From Hyphomicrobiales bacterium (GTDB taxonomy: Bacteria; Pseudomonadota; Alphaproteobacteria; Rhizobiales; Rhizobiaceae): DNA of 64,000 bases. The notes beneath the pieces were generated by a model. That model searched no databases and was not told the DNA's origin. It saw only the letters and a program-made list of their open reading frames with translations. Position numbers and translations under genes: made by a program. The stretch covers positions 62,001 to 126,000 of the forward strand of contig UCKM01000006.1 of NCBI GenBank assembly GCA_900473175.1, in the 5' to 3' direction. Positions 44,714 through 53,358 of the stretch are shown one piece after another (position 1 is the stretch's first letter; each line of letters starts with the position of its first letter).

Positions 44714-45580
44714 TCAGCGCTCCGCATCGTAGTTGGTCATGACCGTATAGAAGACCCATGACAGGAGAAGAATGATAAGGAAGTAGATGATCGACATGGC
44801 GGCCGCCGGTCCAAGATCAAACTGGCCGATGGCGATTTTGACGAGATCGATCGACAGGAACGTCGTCGAGTTGCCGGGTCCGCCGCCGGTGACGACGAAA
44901 GGCTCCGTATAAATCATGAAACTGTCCATGAAGCGAAGAAGGACGGCGATGAGAAGTACGCGATTCATCTTCGGTAGCTGGATGTAGCGGAAAACGGCCC
45001 AGCGCGACGCGCCATCGATCTTGGCCGCCTGATAGAAGGCATCCGGGATCGAGACAAGGCCGGCATAGCAAAGCAGAACGACGAGGCTCGTCCAATGCCA
45101 GACATCCATGATGATGACCGTAAACCATGCGTGCATCGGGTTTTGCACGTAGTTATAGTTGATGCCGAGTTGTTCTAGCGTGTGACCAAGCAGGCCGATA
45201 TCGACCCGGCCAAACACCTGCCAGATCGTACCGACGACATTCCAGGGAATAAGCAGCGGCAATGCCATCAACACCAGGCAGACGGGAACACCCCATCCCT
45301 TGCGCGGCATGTTGAGCGCAATCACGATGCCGAGAGGCACCTCGATCGCCAGGATGATGAAAGAGAAGACCAGATTGCGGCCGAGCGCCGAATGGAACCG
45401 TTCGGAGTGCAGGATTTCCTCGAACCATTCTGTTCCGGCCCAGAAGAACTGGTTGTTGCCGAATGTGTCCTGCACGGAATAGTTGACCACGGTCATCAAC
45501 GGGATGACTGCCGAGAACGCCACCAGAAGCAGCACCGGCAGAACCATGAACCAGGCCTTGTTGTTCCAGGTTTTTTCCAT
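44714..45580 (-). CDS. glpP: Glycerol ABC transporter permease GlpP
   Basis: A 288-residue MalF-class permease without a large periplasmic insert; six hydrophobic segments starting MVLPVLLLVAFSAVIPLMTVVNYSVQD. The EAA loop is GLVSIPDAFYQAAKIDGASRWAVFRYIQLPKM. GGGAGGA ribosome site. It forms the channel with GlpQ and sits 2 nt after glpT. Confidence 0.93.
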   Translation of the reverse strand: MEKTWNNKAWFMVLPVLLLVAFSAVIPLMTVVNYSVQDTFGNNQFFWAGTEWFEEILHSERFHSALGRNLVFSFIILAIEVPLGIVIALNMPRKGWGVPVCLVLMALPLLIPWNVVGTIWQVFGRVDIGLLGHTLEQLGINYNYVQNPMHAWFTVIIMDVWHWTSLVVLLCYAGLVSIPDAFYQAAKIDGASRWAVFRYIQLPKMNRVLLIAVLLRFMDSFMIYTEPFVVTGGGPGNSTTFLSIDLVKIAIGQFDLGPAAAMSIIYFLIILLLSWVFYTVMTNYDAER

Positions 45581-45582
45581 GG

Positions 45583-46650
45583 CTACAGTCCTCCCACCCG
45601 CCAGGAATCGGCGTAGATATTGATGCCCTTCGGATCGAAAGCGATATGCGGATCGGTCGGAATCTCCTGGCCTTCGCCGACGATCACAGCAATCTCCTGA
45701 TCCTCGAGGCGGGTCCGAACGATCTTGAGCCGACCGATATCCTCGACTTTGGCAATCTTCACCGGCATGCCGAGGCGACCGAGCCGCACATATTCCGGAC
45801 GGATGCCGAGTTCGACCTTGCCGGAGACAGCGGGCATGGACGGCGACGGCAGCTGGATCTGGTGACGGCCGACCTGCGCCATGCCGCCCGATAGCTGCAC
45901 GGGCATGACATTCATCCCGGGCGATCCGATGAAGTAGCCGACGAATGTATGCTTGGGCCGCTCGAACAATTCTTCAGGGGTGCCGATCTGTACGATTTCG
46001 CCGTCATACATGACGACGACCTTCTGGGCGAAGGTCAGGGCTTCCGTCTGATCGTGGGTCACGTAGACCATGGTATAGCCGAAGCGCTGGTGCAATTGCT
46101 TCAGCTGCGAGCGAAGCACCCATTTCATGTGCGGATCGATGACCGTCAGCGGCTCATCGAAGAGGATGGCGTTGACATCGGAGCGAACAAGCCCGCGGCC
46201 GAGCGAGATCTTCTGCTTCTGGTCGGCGGTGAGGCCCCGCGCCTTCTTCTTGGCCCAACTGCCAAGATCAATCATCTCAAGCGTTTCACGCACCTTGCGA
46301 TCGATTTCCGCTTCCGGAACGCCGCGATTGCGCAGGGGAAAGGCCAGATTGTCGTACACCGTCATCGTGTCGTAGATGACCGGAAACTGGAACACCTGGG
46401 CGATGTTGCGCTCCTGGGTGGAGAGGTTGGTCACATCCTGGCCGTCGAACAAGAGCTGCCCGTGTGAAGGATGGATGAGACCCGAGATAATGTTAAGCAA
46501 CGTGGTCTTGCCGCAACCGGAAGGCCCGAGCAACGCATAGGCGCCGCCATCCTCCCAGCTGTGATGCACTTCCTTGAGCGCATAGTCCTTGTCCGACTTG
46601 GGGTTGGGAACGTAGGCGTGGCGGATGTGGTTGAGGTCGATGCGTGCCAT
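45583..46650 (-). CDS. glpT: Glycerol ABC transporter ATPase GlpT (divergent signature motif)
   Basis: A 355-residue MalK-class ATPase. Walker A GPSGCGKTT (42-50), Q88, Walker B with Glu166 and the H-loop His199 (YVTHDQTEA) are canonical, but the ABC signature reads LTADQ (140-144) instead of LSGGQ. The TOBE region near the C-terminus is present. It should pair with GlpS, which has the opposite pattern of conserved motifs, leaving one complete composite ATP site. Not to be confused with E. coli GlpT, the glycerol-3-phosphate antiporter. A GGGGGAA site precedes its ATG. Confidence 0.92.
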   Translation of the reverse strand: MARIDLNHIRHAYVPNPKSDKDYALKEVHHSWEDGGAYALLGPSGCGKTTLLNIISGLIHPSHGQLLFDGQDVTNLSTQERNIAQVFQFPVIYDTMTVYDNLAFPLRNRGVPEAEIDRKVRETLEMIDLGSWAKKKARGLTADQKQKISLGRGLVRSDVNAILFDEPLTVIDPHMKWVLRSQLKQLHQRFGYTMVYVTHDQTEALTFAQKVVVMYDGEIVQIGTPEELFERPKHTFVGYFIGSPGMNVMPVQLSGGMAQVGRHQIQLPSPSMPAVSGKVELGIRPEYVRLGRLGMPVKIAKVEDIGRLKIVRTRLEDQEIAVIVGEGQEIPTDPHIAFDPKGINIYADSWRVGGL

Positions 46651-46658
46651 GGTTCCCC

Positions 46659-47741
46659 CTAAGCTGCCAGCTGCTGGCGACGGGTGACGGAATTGCCGCT
46701 CGCGTCGAAAATCATGAGGTTGCGCGGATCGATGAAAATCTCAACCTGTTCATCGGGCGAATAGATATGAATGCCATGCGCAAGCATGGTCCAACGCGCA
46801 TCTGCAAATGAAAGGTGTACGAAGCTTTCCGAACCGGTGATCTCCGTTGCCGTAACTGTCGCCTTCAGACCGATCTCGTCGGCATTGCTTCGTGTTGTGT
46901 TCACATGATGCGGTTGGAAACCGATCGTATAGGTGCCGTCGGCAAAATCGGCGAGATGGGTGGGGACGGGCAGCGTGACGCCGCCTTCCAGCTGGAATGC
47001 CTTGCCGAACTTTGCCAGCGCGATCGTGTTGAGCGGCGGGTCGGCAAAGGTTTGCGCCGTGATCAGATCGTCGGGCCGGCGGAAGACGTCGATGGTAGGG
47101 CCAAACTGGGTAATGCGGCCTTCGGATAAGGTTGCCGTATTGCCGCCGAGCAGCAGCGCTTCATGCGGTTCAGTTGTGGCATAGACGAAGATCGTGCCGG
47201 ATTCGGCAAAAATGCGCGGCAGTTCCTGGCGCAGCTCCTCGCGCAGCTTGTAGTCGAGATTGGCGAGCGGTTCATCCAGCAGCACCAGCTTGGCATTCTT
47301 GACGATGGCGCGGGCAAGCGCCGTGCGCTGCTGCTGACCGCCGGAAAGATTGAGCGGGGTGCGGTCGAGATAGGGCGTCAGCTTCAGGAGTTCCGCGGCC
47401 TTGCGCACTTCACGGTCAACCGTTGCCTTGTCAGCGCCGGCAACGCGCATCGGCGAGGCAATGTTCTCGTAAACCGTGAAGGCCGGATAATTGATGAACT
47501 GTTGATAGACCATGGCGACCGAGCGTTTCTGCACTGGCACGCCGGTCACATCCTTGCCATCGAACCAGATCGAACCCGAGGTGGGAACATCGAGACCCGC
47601 CATGATGCGCATGAGGCTAGTCTTGCCGGAGAGGGTGGGCCCCAGCAGGACGTTCAGCGTGGCATGCTCCAAAGTCAGCGAAATATCGCTGAGATGGGGC
47701 TTGCCCCCCACCACCTTGGATACATTGCGCAGTTCAAGCAT
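46659..47741 (-). CDS. glpS: Glycerol ABC transporter ATPase GlpS (H-loop histidine missing)
   Basis: A 360-residue MalK-class ATPase from ATG 47741 (GGGAGGA site; a longer in-frame start lacks homology-like sequence). Walker A GPTLSGKT (34-41), Q80, a canonical signature LSGGQ (132-136) and Walker B Glu157 are present. The H-loop reads VYATTEPHEA, so Thr190 stands where the catalytic-switch histidine should be. In a GlpS-GlpT heterodimer its LSGGQ would complete the competent site of GlpT, while its own nucleotide site would be degenerate. Confidence 0.92.
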   Translation of the reverse strand: MLELRNVSKVVGGKPHLSDISLTLEHATLNVLLGPTLSGKTSLMRIMAGLDVPTSGSIWFDGKDVTGVPVQKRSVAMVYQQFINYPAFTVYENIASPMRVAGADKATVDREVRKAAELLKLTPYLDRTPLNLSGGQQQRTALARAIVKNAKLVLLDEPLANLDYKLREELRQELPRIFAESGTIFVYATTEPHEALLLGGNTATLSEGRITQFGPTIDVFRRPDDLITAQTFADPPLNTIALAKFGKAFQLEGGVTLPVPTHLADFADGTYTIGFQPHHVNTTRSNADEIGLKATVTATEITGSESFVHLSFADARWTMLAHGIHIYSPDEQVEIFIDPRNLMIFDASGNSVTRRQQLAA

Positions 47742-47825
47742 TCTCAGTCCTCCCTTGAGGTGGCCCTTGAGCCGCCCCCTATGGCGATGCGGACCCTCCG
47801 TCCCCATCGCCTGATTTCATTCAGC

Positions 47826-49352
47826 CTATTCCGCCGCGAGCCTGCGCCGGCGGTCAACCGCATCTTCCATGAAGCGATCAAGCGCGATTGCTTCGTCCGC
47901 GGTCAAATGCAGACCCTTTTTCGTGCGGCGCCATAAAACATCCTGTGCCGTTACAGCCCATTCATGCGCGATCTGGTAGCGCACCTCCGCCTCATAAAGA
48001 TCGGAGCCGAAATGCTTGCCGAGATCATCGATCGACGCCGCCTTGCCGAGCAGGATACGTGACTTCGTGCCGTAAAGACGAAACAGCCGGTGCGCGTGCG
48101 CAGCATCAAGAAATGGATAGTCGGCTTTCAATCTTTGCAGCTCCGCATCGAATGCCGTCACCGCGAAATCGCCCCCGGGCAAAGTTCCGCCCGCTGTCCA
48201 GGGCTTGCCGCGCTTGCCGAGAAAGGCCTCAATCTTCTCCAGCATATGTTCGGACAGCCGCCGGTAGGTGGTGATCTTGCCGCCAAAGATGTTGAGGAGC
48301 GGCGCCTGCCCGTCAGGTGCATCGGCTTTCAGCACGTAGTCGCGCGTCGCTTCCTGCGCCTTCGAGGCCCCATCATCGTAAAGCGGCCGCACACCGGAAT
48401 AGGTCCAGACGACATGCTCGCGCTTGACCGGCTCGACAAAGTACTCGCTCGCAGCAGCGCAAAGATAGTCGATCTCGGCATCGCTGATTTTCACCTCGGC
48501 AGGATTGCCGTGATAGTCCTGGTCCGTCGTGCCGATGAGGGTGAAATCCTGCTCGTAGGGAATGGCGAAAATGATGCGGCCATCGGTGTTCTGGAAGAAA
48601 TAGGCTCGCGGATCGTCGAACTTCTTGCGAACGACGATATGGCTGCCCTGCACCAGACGGACATTGTGGGCATTGTTGCTGTCGACGACGCCGGTCAGCA
48701 CCTCATCCACCCACGGGCCGGCCGCGTTGACGACGAGCCGCGAGCGAACTTCTTCAGTGGCGCCGGTCAAACCATCCTTCAGGGTCAGCGTCCAGACATT
48801 GGCATCACGGCGGGCGCTGACGACTTTGGTGCGCGTGCGAATGACCGCACCGCGATCGGCGGCATCACGGGCATTGAGCGCCACGAAGCGGGCGTCATTG
48901 ACCCAGCAGTCGGAATATTCGAAAGCCTTGGTATAGAGCGATTTCAGCGGTTTTGCCGCCGGGTCCCGGGTCATGTCGAGCGTGCGGGTCGCCGGGAGCT
49001 TCTTGCGCCCACCGATGTGGTCATAAAGGAACAGCCCAAGCCGCAAGAGCCAGGCCGGGCGCAGGCCCGCATGATGCGGCAGAACAAAGCGCATCGGCCA
49101 GATGATATGCGGTGCATTGGCCCAGAGCACCTCGCGTTCCATCAGGGATTCCCGCACCAGGCGGAACTCGTAATATTCCAGATAGCGCAGGCCGCCATGG
49201 ATGAGCTTGGTGGAACCTGAAGATGTGCCGCTGGCAAGATCGTTCATCTCAGCGAGAAAGACCGAATAGCCACGGCCGACGGCGTCTCGCGCGATGCCGC
49301 ATCCATTGATGCCACCGCCGATGACGAAGATGTCGTAGACCTGTTCAGCCAA
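47826..49352 (-). CDS. glpD: Glycerol-3-phosphate dehydrogenase (FAD-dependent)
   Basis: A 508-residue membrane-associated flavoenzyme that oxidises glycerol-3-phosphate to dihydroxyacetone phosphate and feeds the quinone pool. The FAD motif GGGINGCGIARDAVGRG follows the start directly; LASGTSSGSTKLIHGGLRYLEYYEFRLVRE is the GlpD signature. I set the start at TTG 49352 because AAGGA lies 9 nt upstream and the FAD motif then begins at the usual distance; an upstream ATG at 49418 lies in the operator region. First gene of the glpDSTPQUV operon. Confidence 0.93.
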   Translation of the reverse strand: MAEQVYDIFVIGGGINGCGIARDAVGRGYSVFLAEMNDLASGTSSGSTKLIHGGLRYLEYYEFRLVRESLMEREVLWANAPHIIWPMRFVLPHHAGLRPAWLLRLGLFLYDHIGGRKKLPATRTLDMTRDPAAKPLKSLYTKAFEYSDCWVNDARFVALNARDAADRGAVIRTRTKVVSARRDANVWTLTLKDGLTGATEEVRSRLVVNAAGPWVDEVLTGVVDSNNAHNVRLVQGSHIVVRKKFDDPRAYFFQNTDGRIIFAIPYEQDFTLIGTTDQDYHGNPAEVKISDAEIDYLCAAASEYFVEPVKREHVVWTYSGVRPLYDDGASKAQEATRDYVLKADAPDGQAPLLNIFGGKITTYRRLSEHMLEKIEAFLGKRGKPWTAGGTLPGGDFAVTAFDAELQRLKADYPFLDAAHAHRLFRLYGTKSRILLGKAASIDDLGKHFGSDLYEAEVRYQIAHEWAVTAQDVLWRRTKKGLHLTADEAIALDRFMEDAVDRRRRLAAE

Positions 49353-49395
49353 TCCCGGCAATCCTTGCGCTCCCCCATTTCGCAACGCACCATGC

Positions 49396-49444
49396 TTTCG
49401 CAAATGCGAAAGATACACAATACAATTACGAAAGCAATACGAAA
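49396..49444. promoter_or_regulatory. Phased TTTCG repeats, candidate GlpR operator
   Basis: On the minus strand TTTCG occurs three times in the same orientation (CGAAA at 49440-49444, 49429-49433 and 49407-49411 on the plus strand), spaced 11 and 22 bp, i.e. one and two helical turns. The last copy is also half of the dyad CTTTCGCA-AA-TGCGAAAG (49395-49412). DeoR-type regulators commonly bind such repeats. They lie just downstream of the candidate glpD -10. Confidence 0.65.
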
Positions 49445-49453
49445 CTTAAATGA

Positions 49454-49482
49454 ACTATACCGCGCAACTTCTACCTGCACAA
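49454..49482 (-). promoter_or_regulatory. Candidate glpD operon promoter
   Basis: Read on the minus strand: TTGTGC (49482-49477), a 17-nt spacer and TATAGT (49459-49454). The predicted start of transcription is near 49447, directly on the TTTCG repeats, consistent with repression by GlpR. Confidence 0.6.
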
Positions 49483-49490
49483 GAGGCCAG

Positions 49491-50255
49491 TCACACCGAG
49501 GTTTCGATGAGCCTCACGTCGGCGTCCGCACAGATCCGGCGGATTGCCTCACTTTCGCAGCGGTCGGTGATAAACGTATGAACCTGGGAAAGATGGCCGA
49601 TGCGCACGGGCGCGGTGCGCTCGAATTTGGTCGAATCGGAAACCAGAATCACATGCCGTGCATTGGCCATGATGGCCTGCGCCACCTTGACCTCCCGAAA
49701 ATCGAAATCGAGTAGCGCCCCGTCACTGTCGATAGCGGACGTTCCGATCACGGCGAAATCCACTTTGAACTGGCGAATGAAATCGACGGCCGCTTCGCCG
49801 ACAATCCCGCCATCGGAACCGCGCACAACGCCACCGGCAATGACCACCTCAAGGTCCGGGTATACACGTAACTTGTTGGCTACATTGATATTATTTGTTA
49901 TGATCATCAACCCCTTGCGGTCAAGTAGCGCCTGACCGACAGCCTCGGTCGTGGTGCCGATATTGACAAAGAGCGAGGCATTGTCCGGGATGAGATTGGC
50001 GGCGGCGCGGCCGATCGCTTCCTTCTCGGTAGCGGCGATGAGCCGGCGGGCTTCATATTCGAGGTTCTGAATGCCGGAGGGATAAAGAGCACCACCGTGA
50101 ATACGGTTGAGCAGGCGCTGGTCGCACAGATCGTTAAGATCCTTGCGGATGGTCTGCGGGGTCACGTTGAAATGAACAGCCAGATCGTCTACCAGGACCC
50201 GGCCATGCTCCTTGGCCATTTCCATTATTTCGGCGTGTCGCGGTGGAAGGAACAT
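49491..50255 (-). CDS. glpR: DeoR-family repressor of the glycerol operon
   Basis: A DeoR/GlpR regulator of about 254 residues. The helix-turn-helix is HGRVLVDDLAVHFNVTPQTIRKDLNDLCDQRLLNRIHGGALYPSG, followed by the sugar-phosphate-sensing domain with NIGTTTEAVGQALL and the DFAVIGTSAIDSDGALLDFDFREVKVAQAI core. The likely effector is glycerol-3-phosphate. Starts at 50255 (MFLPPRH), 50270 and 50291 are all in frame with no good ribosome site; I chose the one where family similarity begins. An AT-rich dyad covers the two upstream starts. Same orientation as and just upstream of glpD. Confidence 0.9.
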   Translation of the reverse strand: MFLPPRHAEIMEMAKEHGRVLVDDLAVHFNVTPQTIRKDLNDLCDQRLLNRIHGGALYPSGIQNLEYEARRLIAATEKEAIGRAAANLIPDNASLFVNIGTTTEAVGQALLDRKGLMIITNNINVANKLRVYPDLEVVIAGGVVRGSDGGIVGEAAVDFIRQFKVDFAVIGTSAIDSDGALLDFDFREVKVAQAIMANARHVILVSDSTKFERTAPVRIGHLSQVHTFITDRCESEAIRRICADADVRLIETSV

Positions 50256-50267
50256 GACGGGGGCTTT

Positions 50268-50306
50268 CATTTTCGTTTTTTCGGCGGCCATTCGAAAACG
50301 AAAATG
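50268..50306. promoter_or_regulatory. Inverted repeat at the glpR start, possible autoregulatory site
   Basis: CATTTTCGTTTT (50268-50279) and AAAACGAAAATG (50295-50306) are exact reverse complements separated by 15 nt. Each arm contains the TTTCG element seen in front of glpD, so GlpR may bind here too. The arms overlap the upstream candidate start codons, which supports the downstream start for glpR. Confidence 0.5.
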
Positions 50307-50348
50307 CCTTTATGTCAATCGTCCGCAAAGCGAAACCGGCTCCCTTAG

Positions 50349-51374
50349 CTAAGCTGTGGCGCCCTCGATGATCTCGAAGCCGGTATTGATGATGGTCTTT
50401 TCCTGAGGCCGTTCGCGGCTTTCCAGCAGTTTCTCGGCTGCCGTCTTGCCGATGAGAAACCGCTTGGAAAGTATCGTCGACAGCGGCATCGGCATTGCCT
50501 GGCCGATATCGAGCCCATTGAAGCCGAATATGCCGAGTCTCTCGCGGACACTGATCCCGGCGTGCATGCAATGGAAAATCCCGCCCATGGCCATATCGTC
50601 ATTGGGAAAGACGACGACATCGAGCGAAGGTTCGGCGACGAGAAGTATCTGAAGGGAATCCCGTCCCGCCTTGGTCGAACTCGCGCCTTGATGCCTATGC
50701 TCTGCAATCAGTGACAGCCCTGCTTCTCGCAGCGAGGTGCAAAGCCCCTCGTAGCGGGCGCTGGCACGGTCGTCGGTGACCACATTGTGCCCGGCATAAC
50801 CAAAACGGCGATAGCCACGCTGCACGAGGTGCCTGCCCGTCTCATAACCGGCCTGCCGGTGCGACATGCCGACCGCGATATCCACCGGGTCGCCGTCGAT
50901 ATCCATCAGTTCGGCAACCCGAAACCGCCCGTGCTCCAGATGGCGGCGTGCCGTGGGCGTGTGATGAAGACCGGCAAGGATAACCGCTGCGGGTTGCCAG
51001 GCGAGGAAGGAGACAAGGATCCGCTCTTCGATCAAGGGATCGTAGTCCGTCACACCAATGACCGGTTGGAACGGGGTCTCCCTGAGAGCCGTGTGGATAC
51101 CGCGCAGAACATCCGGAAAGACGATGTTGGACAAGGATGGAAGAAGCACACTCATCAATGTCGACTCGGCTGACGCGAGGCTGCCGGCCGCACGGTTCGG
51201 AATATAGCCAAGTTCGGCAATGGCTGCGAGCACACGCGTACGGGTTGCATCGGCAATTGGTCCCTGGGCACGGACAACACGCGATGCCGTAATTTCGCTG
51301 ACGCCTGCCAGTCGCGCCACATCAGCCAACGTCGGCGTGTCGGGACTTCGATGAGCGTTGCGTTTGCGCGGCAT
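50349..51374 (-). CDS. LacI/GntR-type regulator of the sugar-acid operon
   Basis: A 341-residue LacI-family protein from ATG 51374 (a TTG eight codons upstream is possible). The helix-turn-helix is PTLADVARLAGVSEITASRVVRAQG; the VSxITxSRV recognition helix is that of the gluconate-repressor (GntR) branch of LacI proteins, which sense gluconate-like sugar acids. The effector domain has NIVFPDVLRGIHTALRE and VVFPNDDMAMGGIFHC. It is divergent from the operon starting at 51532, with two identical-core operator copies between them. Predicted effector: an aldonic acid or its derivative. Confidence 0.9.
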   Translation of the reverse strand: MPRKRNAHRSPDTPTLADVARLAGVSEITASRVVRAQGPIADATRTRVLAAIAELGYIPNRAAGSLASAESTLMSVLLPSLSNIVFPDVLRGIHTALRETPFQPVIGVTDYDPLIEERILVSFLAWQPAAVILAGLHHTPTARRHLEHGRFRVAELMDIDGDPVDIAVGMSHRQAGYETGRHLVQRGYRRFGYAGHNVVTDDRASARYEGLCTSLREAGLSLIAEHRHQGASSTKAGRDSLQILLVAEPSLDVVVFPNDDMAMGGIFHCMHAGISVRERLGIFGFNGLDIGQAMPMPLSTILSKRFLIGKTAAEKLLESRERPQEKTIINTGFEIIEGATA

Positions 51375-51401
51375 GGGCCAATCCAGAGCGGCTGACAAGA
51401 A

Positions 51402-51419
51402 TTATGACAGCGCTACCAT
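51402..51419. promoter_or_regulatory. Operator copy 1 (TTATGACAGCGCTACCAT)
   Basis: An 18-bp element matching copy 2 at 17 of 18 positions in direct orientation. The AGCGCT centre flanked by TGAC/TACC resembles operators of GntR-type LacI proteins. It lies upstream of the candidate -35 and close to the regulator's own start. Confidence 0.65.
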
Positions 51420-51426
51420 AAAAGGC

Positions 51427-51454
51427 TTGATGAATGCTAGTCAGTGTGCATAAC
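51427..51454 (+). promoter_or_regulatory. Candidate promoter of the sugar-acid operon
   Basis: TTGATG (51427-51432), a 16-nt spacer and CATAAC (51449-51454) lie between the two operator copies. The match is modest, but the position is right for repression by looping or by blocking at copy 2. Confidence 0.35.
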
Positions 51455-51455
51455 T

Positions 51456-51473
51456 TTATGACAGCGCTAACAT
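51456..51473. promoter_or_regulatory. Operator copy 2 (TTATGACAGCGCTAACAT)
   Basis: Second copy of the 18-bp element, 54 bp (about five helical turns) from copy 1, immediately downstream of the candidate -10. The half TGTTAGCGCT, read on the minus strand, is close to the common TGTTAGCGCTAACA consensus of LacI-family proteins. Confidence 0.7.
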
Positions 51474-51531
51474 CTACACGTGCCAAGTTGTATCCGAGCC
51501 CGGGAGAGGCTCGATGGGAGGACTCTCGCCT

Positions 51532-52515
51532 ATGCATGTACTGGTCATCGGTGCAGCCGGAATGGTTGGCCGCAAGTTGCTTGACAAGATTGCCTCGGAG
51601 CCCGGCGCGCTGGGCCAGGACATCGACAGGTTGACGCTGATTGATGTCATCGAACCGGTTGCGCCCGCATCCCTTGCCGAGATATCTGCAACCAGGGCGG
51701 CGGACCTTTCCGATTCCGGTGTTGCCGAATCCCTGATCGCAACGCGCCCTGATCTCATCTTCCATCTGGCTGCCATCGTCTCCGGCGAGGCGGAAGCCGA
51801 TTTCGAGAAGGGTTACAAGGTCAACCTCGACGGTACGCGGCAACTGTTCGAAGCTATCCGCCTCGAAGGCAAGAAGGCGCCCTACCGGCCGCGGTTGGTT
51901 TTTGCTTCATCAATCGCAGTCTTCGGACAGCCCTTCCCTGAAAAGATTGGTGATGAGTTCTTCACAACACCGCTGACCAGTTACGGCACGCAGAAGGCGA
52001 TCTCCGAACTGCTGCTTTCCGATTATAGCCGCCGCGGCTTCTTCGACGGGATCGGCATACGCCTGCCGACGATCTGCATTCGGCCGGGCAAGCCCAACAA
52101 GGCGGCTTCAGGCTTCTTCTCCAACATTCTGCGTGAGCCCCTTGTCGGTCAGGAGGCCATATTGCCGGTCGATGAGAACGTGCGGCACTGGTTTGCGAGC
52201 CCGCGTTCGGCTGTCGGGTTCTTCATTCACGCCGCCAGTCTCGATTTGGCCAGGGTGGGTGACCGCCGCAACCTCTCAATGCCAGGTCTTTCGGCTTTGG
52301 TCGGCGAGGAAATCGCAGCATTGAGGCGCGTCGCCGGCGAAAAGGCGGTACGATTGATCCGACATGAGCCGGACGCCACAATCAAGAAGATCGTTGCGGG
52401 TTGGGCCACTGATTTCGATACGAAACGGGCGACGGCGCTTGGCTTCAAAGCCGAAGCGGCTTTCGATGATATCATCAAGGCGCATATAGAAGACGAACTC
52501 GGCGGAAGCTTATAA
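51532..52515 (+). CDS. NAD-dependent epimerase/dehydratase family protein, D-erythronate dehydrogenase-like (DenD)
   Basis: A 327-residue extended SDR. ATG 51532 is chosen because GGGAGGA lies 9 nt upstream and the Rossmann motif HVLVIGAAGMVGRKL starts at once. The pattern LTLIDVIEP, FHLAAIVSGEAEADFEKGYKVNLDGTRQL, the SYGTQKAISELLL YxxxK site and RLPTICIRPGKPNKAASGFFSNI are those of the DenD group, which oxidises C2-hydroxyl groups of D-erythronate and related four-carbon acids. In an operon with a sugar-acid dehydratase, a larger aldonate could be the real substrate. Confidence 0.85.
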   Translation: MHVLVIGAAGMVGRKLLDKIASEPGALGQDIDRLTLIDVIEPVAPASLAEISATRAADLSDSGVAESLIATRPDLIFHLAAIVSGEAEADFEKGYKVNLDGTRQLFEAIRLEGKKAPYRPRLVFASSIAVFGQPFPEKIGDEFFTTPLTSYGTQKAISELLLSDYSRRGFFDGIGIRLPTICIRPGKPNKAASGFFSNILREPLVGQEAILPVDENVRHWFASPRSAVGFFIHAASLDLARVGDRRNLSMPGLSALVGEEIAALRRVAGEKAVRLIRHEPDATIKKIVAGWATDFDTKRATALGFKAEAAFDDIIKAHIEDELGGSL

Positions 52516-52518
52516 GTC

Positions 52519-53295
52519 ATGGTGAACAGAGCGGATTCGGGCAAAGGCAAAATTGCTCTTGTTACAGGTGGTGGCACCGGAGTCGGCAAGGCCATTTCCG
52601 CAGCACTGCTGGACGCTGGTTATACGGTCATTATCTCCGGCCGGCGCACGCACGTGCTTGACGAGGCGGCCAAGGCGCTTGCCGCCGAGACGAATGGCAC
52701 GGTCAAGCCAATTGCGGCTGATGTGAGCGATCCAAGGTCGGTCGCCGCGCTGTTCGATGCGATCAAAGCCGAATTCGGCCGGCTCGATCTCCTCGTCAAC
52801 AATGCCGGCGTGAACGTGCCCAACATTCCCATGGAAGAGCTTACATTCGACCATTGGAACGCCATTGTCGGCGCCAACTTGACCGGCGTATTCCTTTGCA
52901 CGCAACAGGCGATGAAACTGATGAAGGCGCAGTCGCCACGTGGCGGCCGTATCATCAACAACGGCTCGATATCAGCGCAGACGCCGCGTCCGAATTCTGC
53001 ACCCTACACGGCGACCAAACATGCGGTCACCGGCCTTACCAAGGCGACAGCACTCGATGGGCGTCCCTTCGATATCGCCTGTGGTCAGATCGACATCGGC
53101 AATGCTTCCACCGAGATGACGTCGAAGATGGCAAGCGGTGTATTGCAGGCCAATGGAGAAACGGCAAGCGAGCCCACCATTCCTGCTCATTACATTGGCG
53201 ATGCGGTGGTGCACATGGCCGGCCTGCCGCTCGAAGCCAACGTGCTGACCATGACAATCATGGCGACAAAGATGCCGCTCGTGGGACGCGGCTAG
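52519..53295 (+). CDS. Short-chain dehydrogenase/reductase
   Basis: A 258-residue classical [12 protein letters not shown] near residues 16-24, NNAG in [11 protein letters not shown], and the Ser-Tyr-Lys site in [23 protein letters not shown]. The C-terminal part ([19 protein letters not shown]) is typical of the SDR group annotated as sugar or glucose/ribitol dehydrogenases. It starts 3 nt after the DenD-like gene. Probably acts on the imported sugar or its keto-acid product; substrate not determinable. Confidence 0.9.
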   Translation: MVNRADSGKGKIALVTGGGTGVGKAISAALLDAGYTVIISGRRTHVLDEAAKALAAETNGTVKPIAADVSDPRSVAALFDAIKAEFGRLDLLVNNAGVNVPNIPMEELTFDHWNAIVGANLTGVFLCTQQAMKLMKAQSPRGGRIINNGSISAQTPRPNSAPYTATKHAVTGLTKATALDGRPFDIACGQIDIGNASTEMTSKMASGVLQANGETASEPTIPAHYIGDAVVHMAGLPLEANVLTMTIMATKMPLVGRG

Positions 53296-53358
53296 GCAGA
53301 TCGACGACGGCGATTTCCAGAGAATCGCAGTCTCAAGAAACATTTTGGAGGAGAAGGC

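Noticed and set aside
48090-49220. Plus-strand frame opposite glpD
   Set aside because: Shadow of a clear GlpD; no ribosome site or motif.
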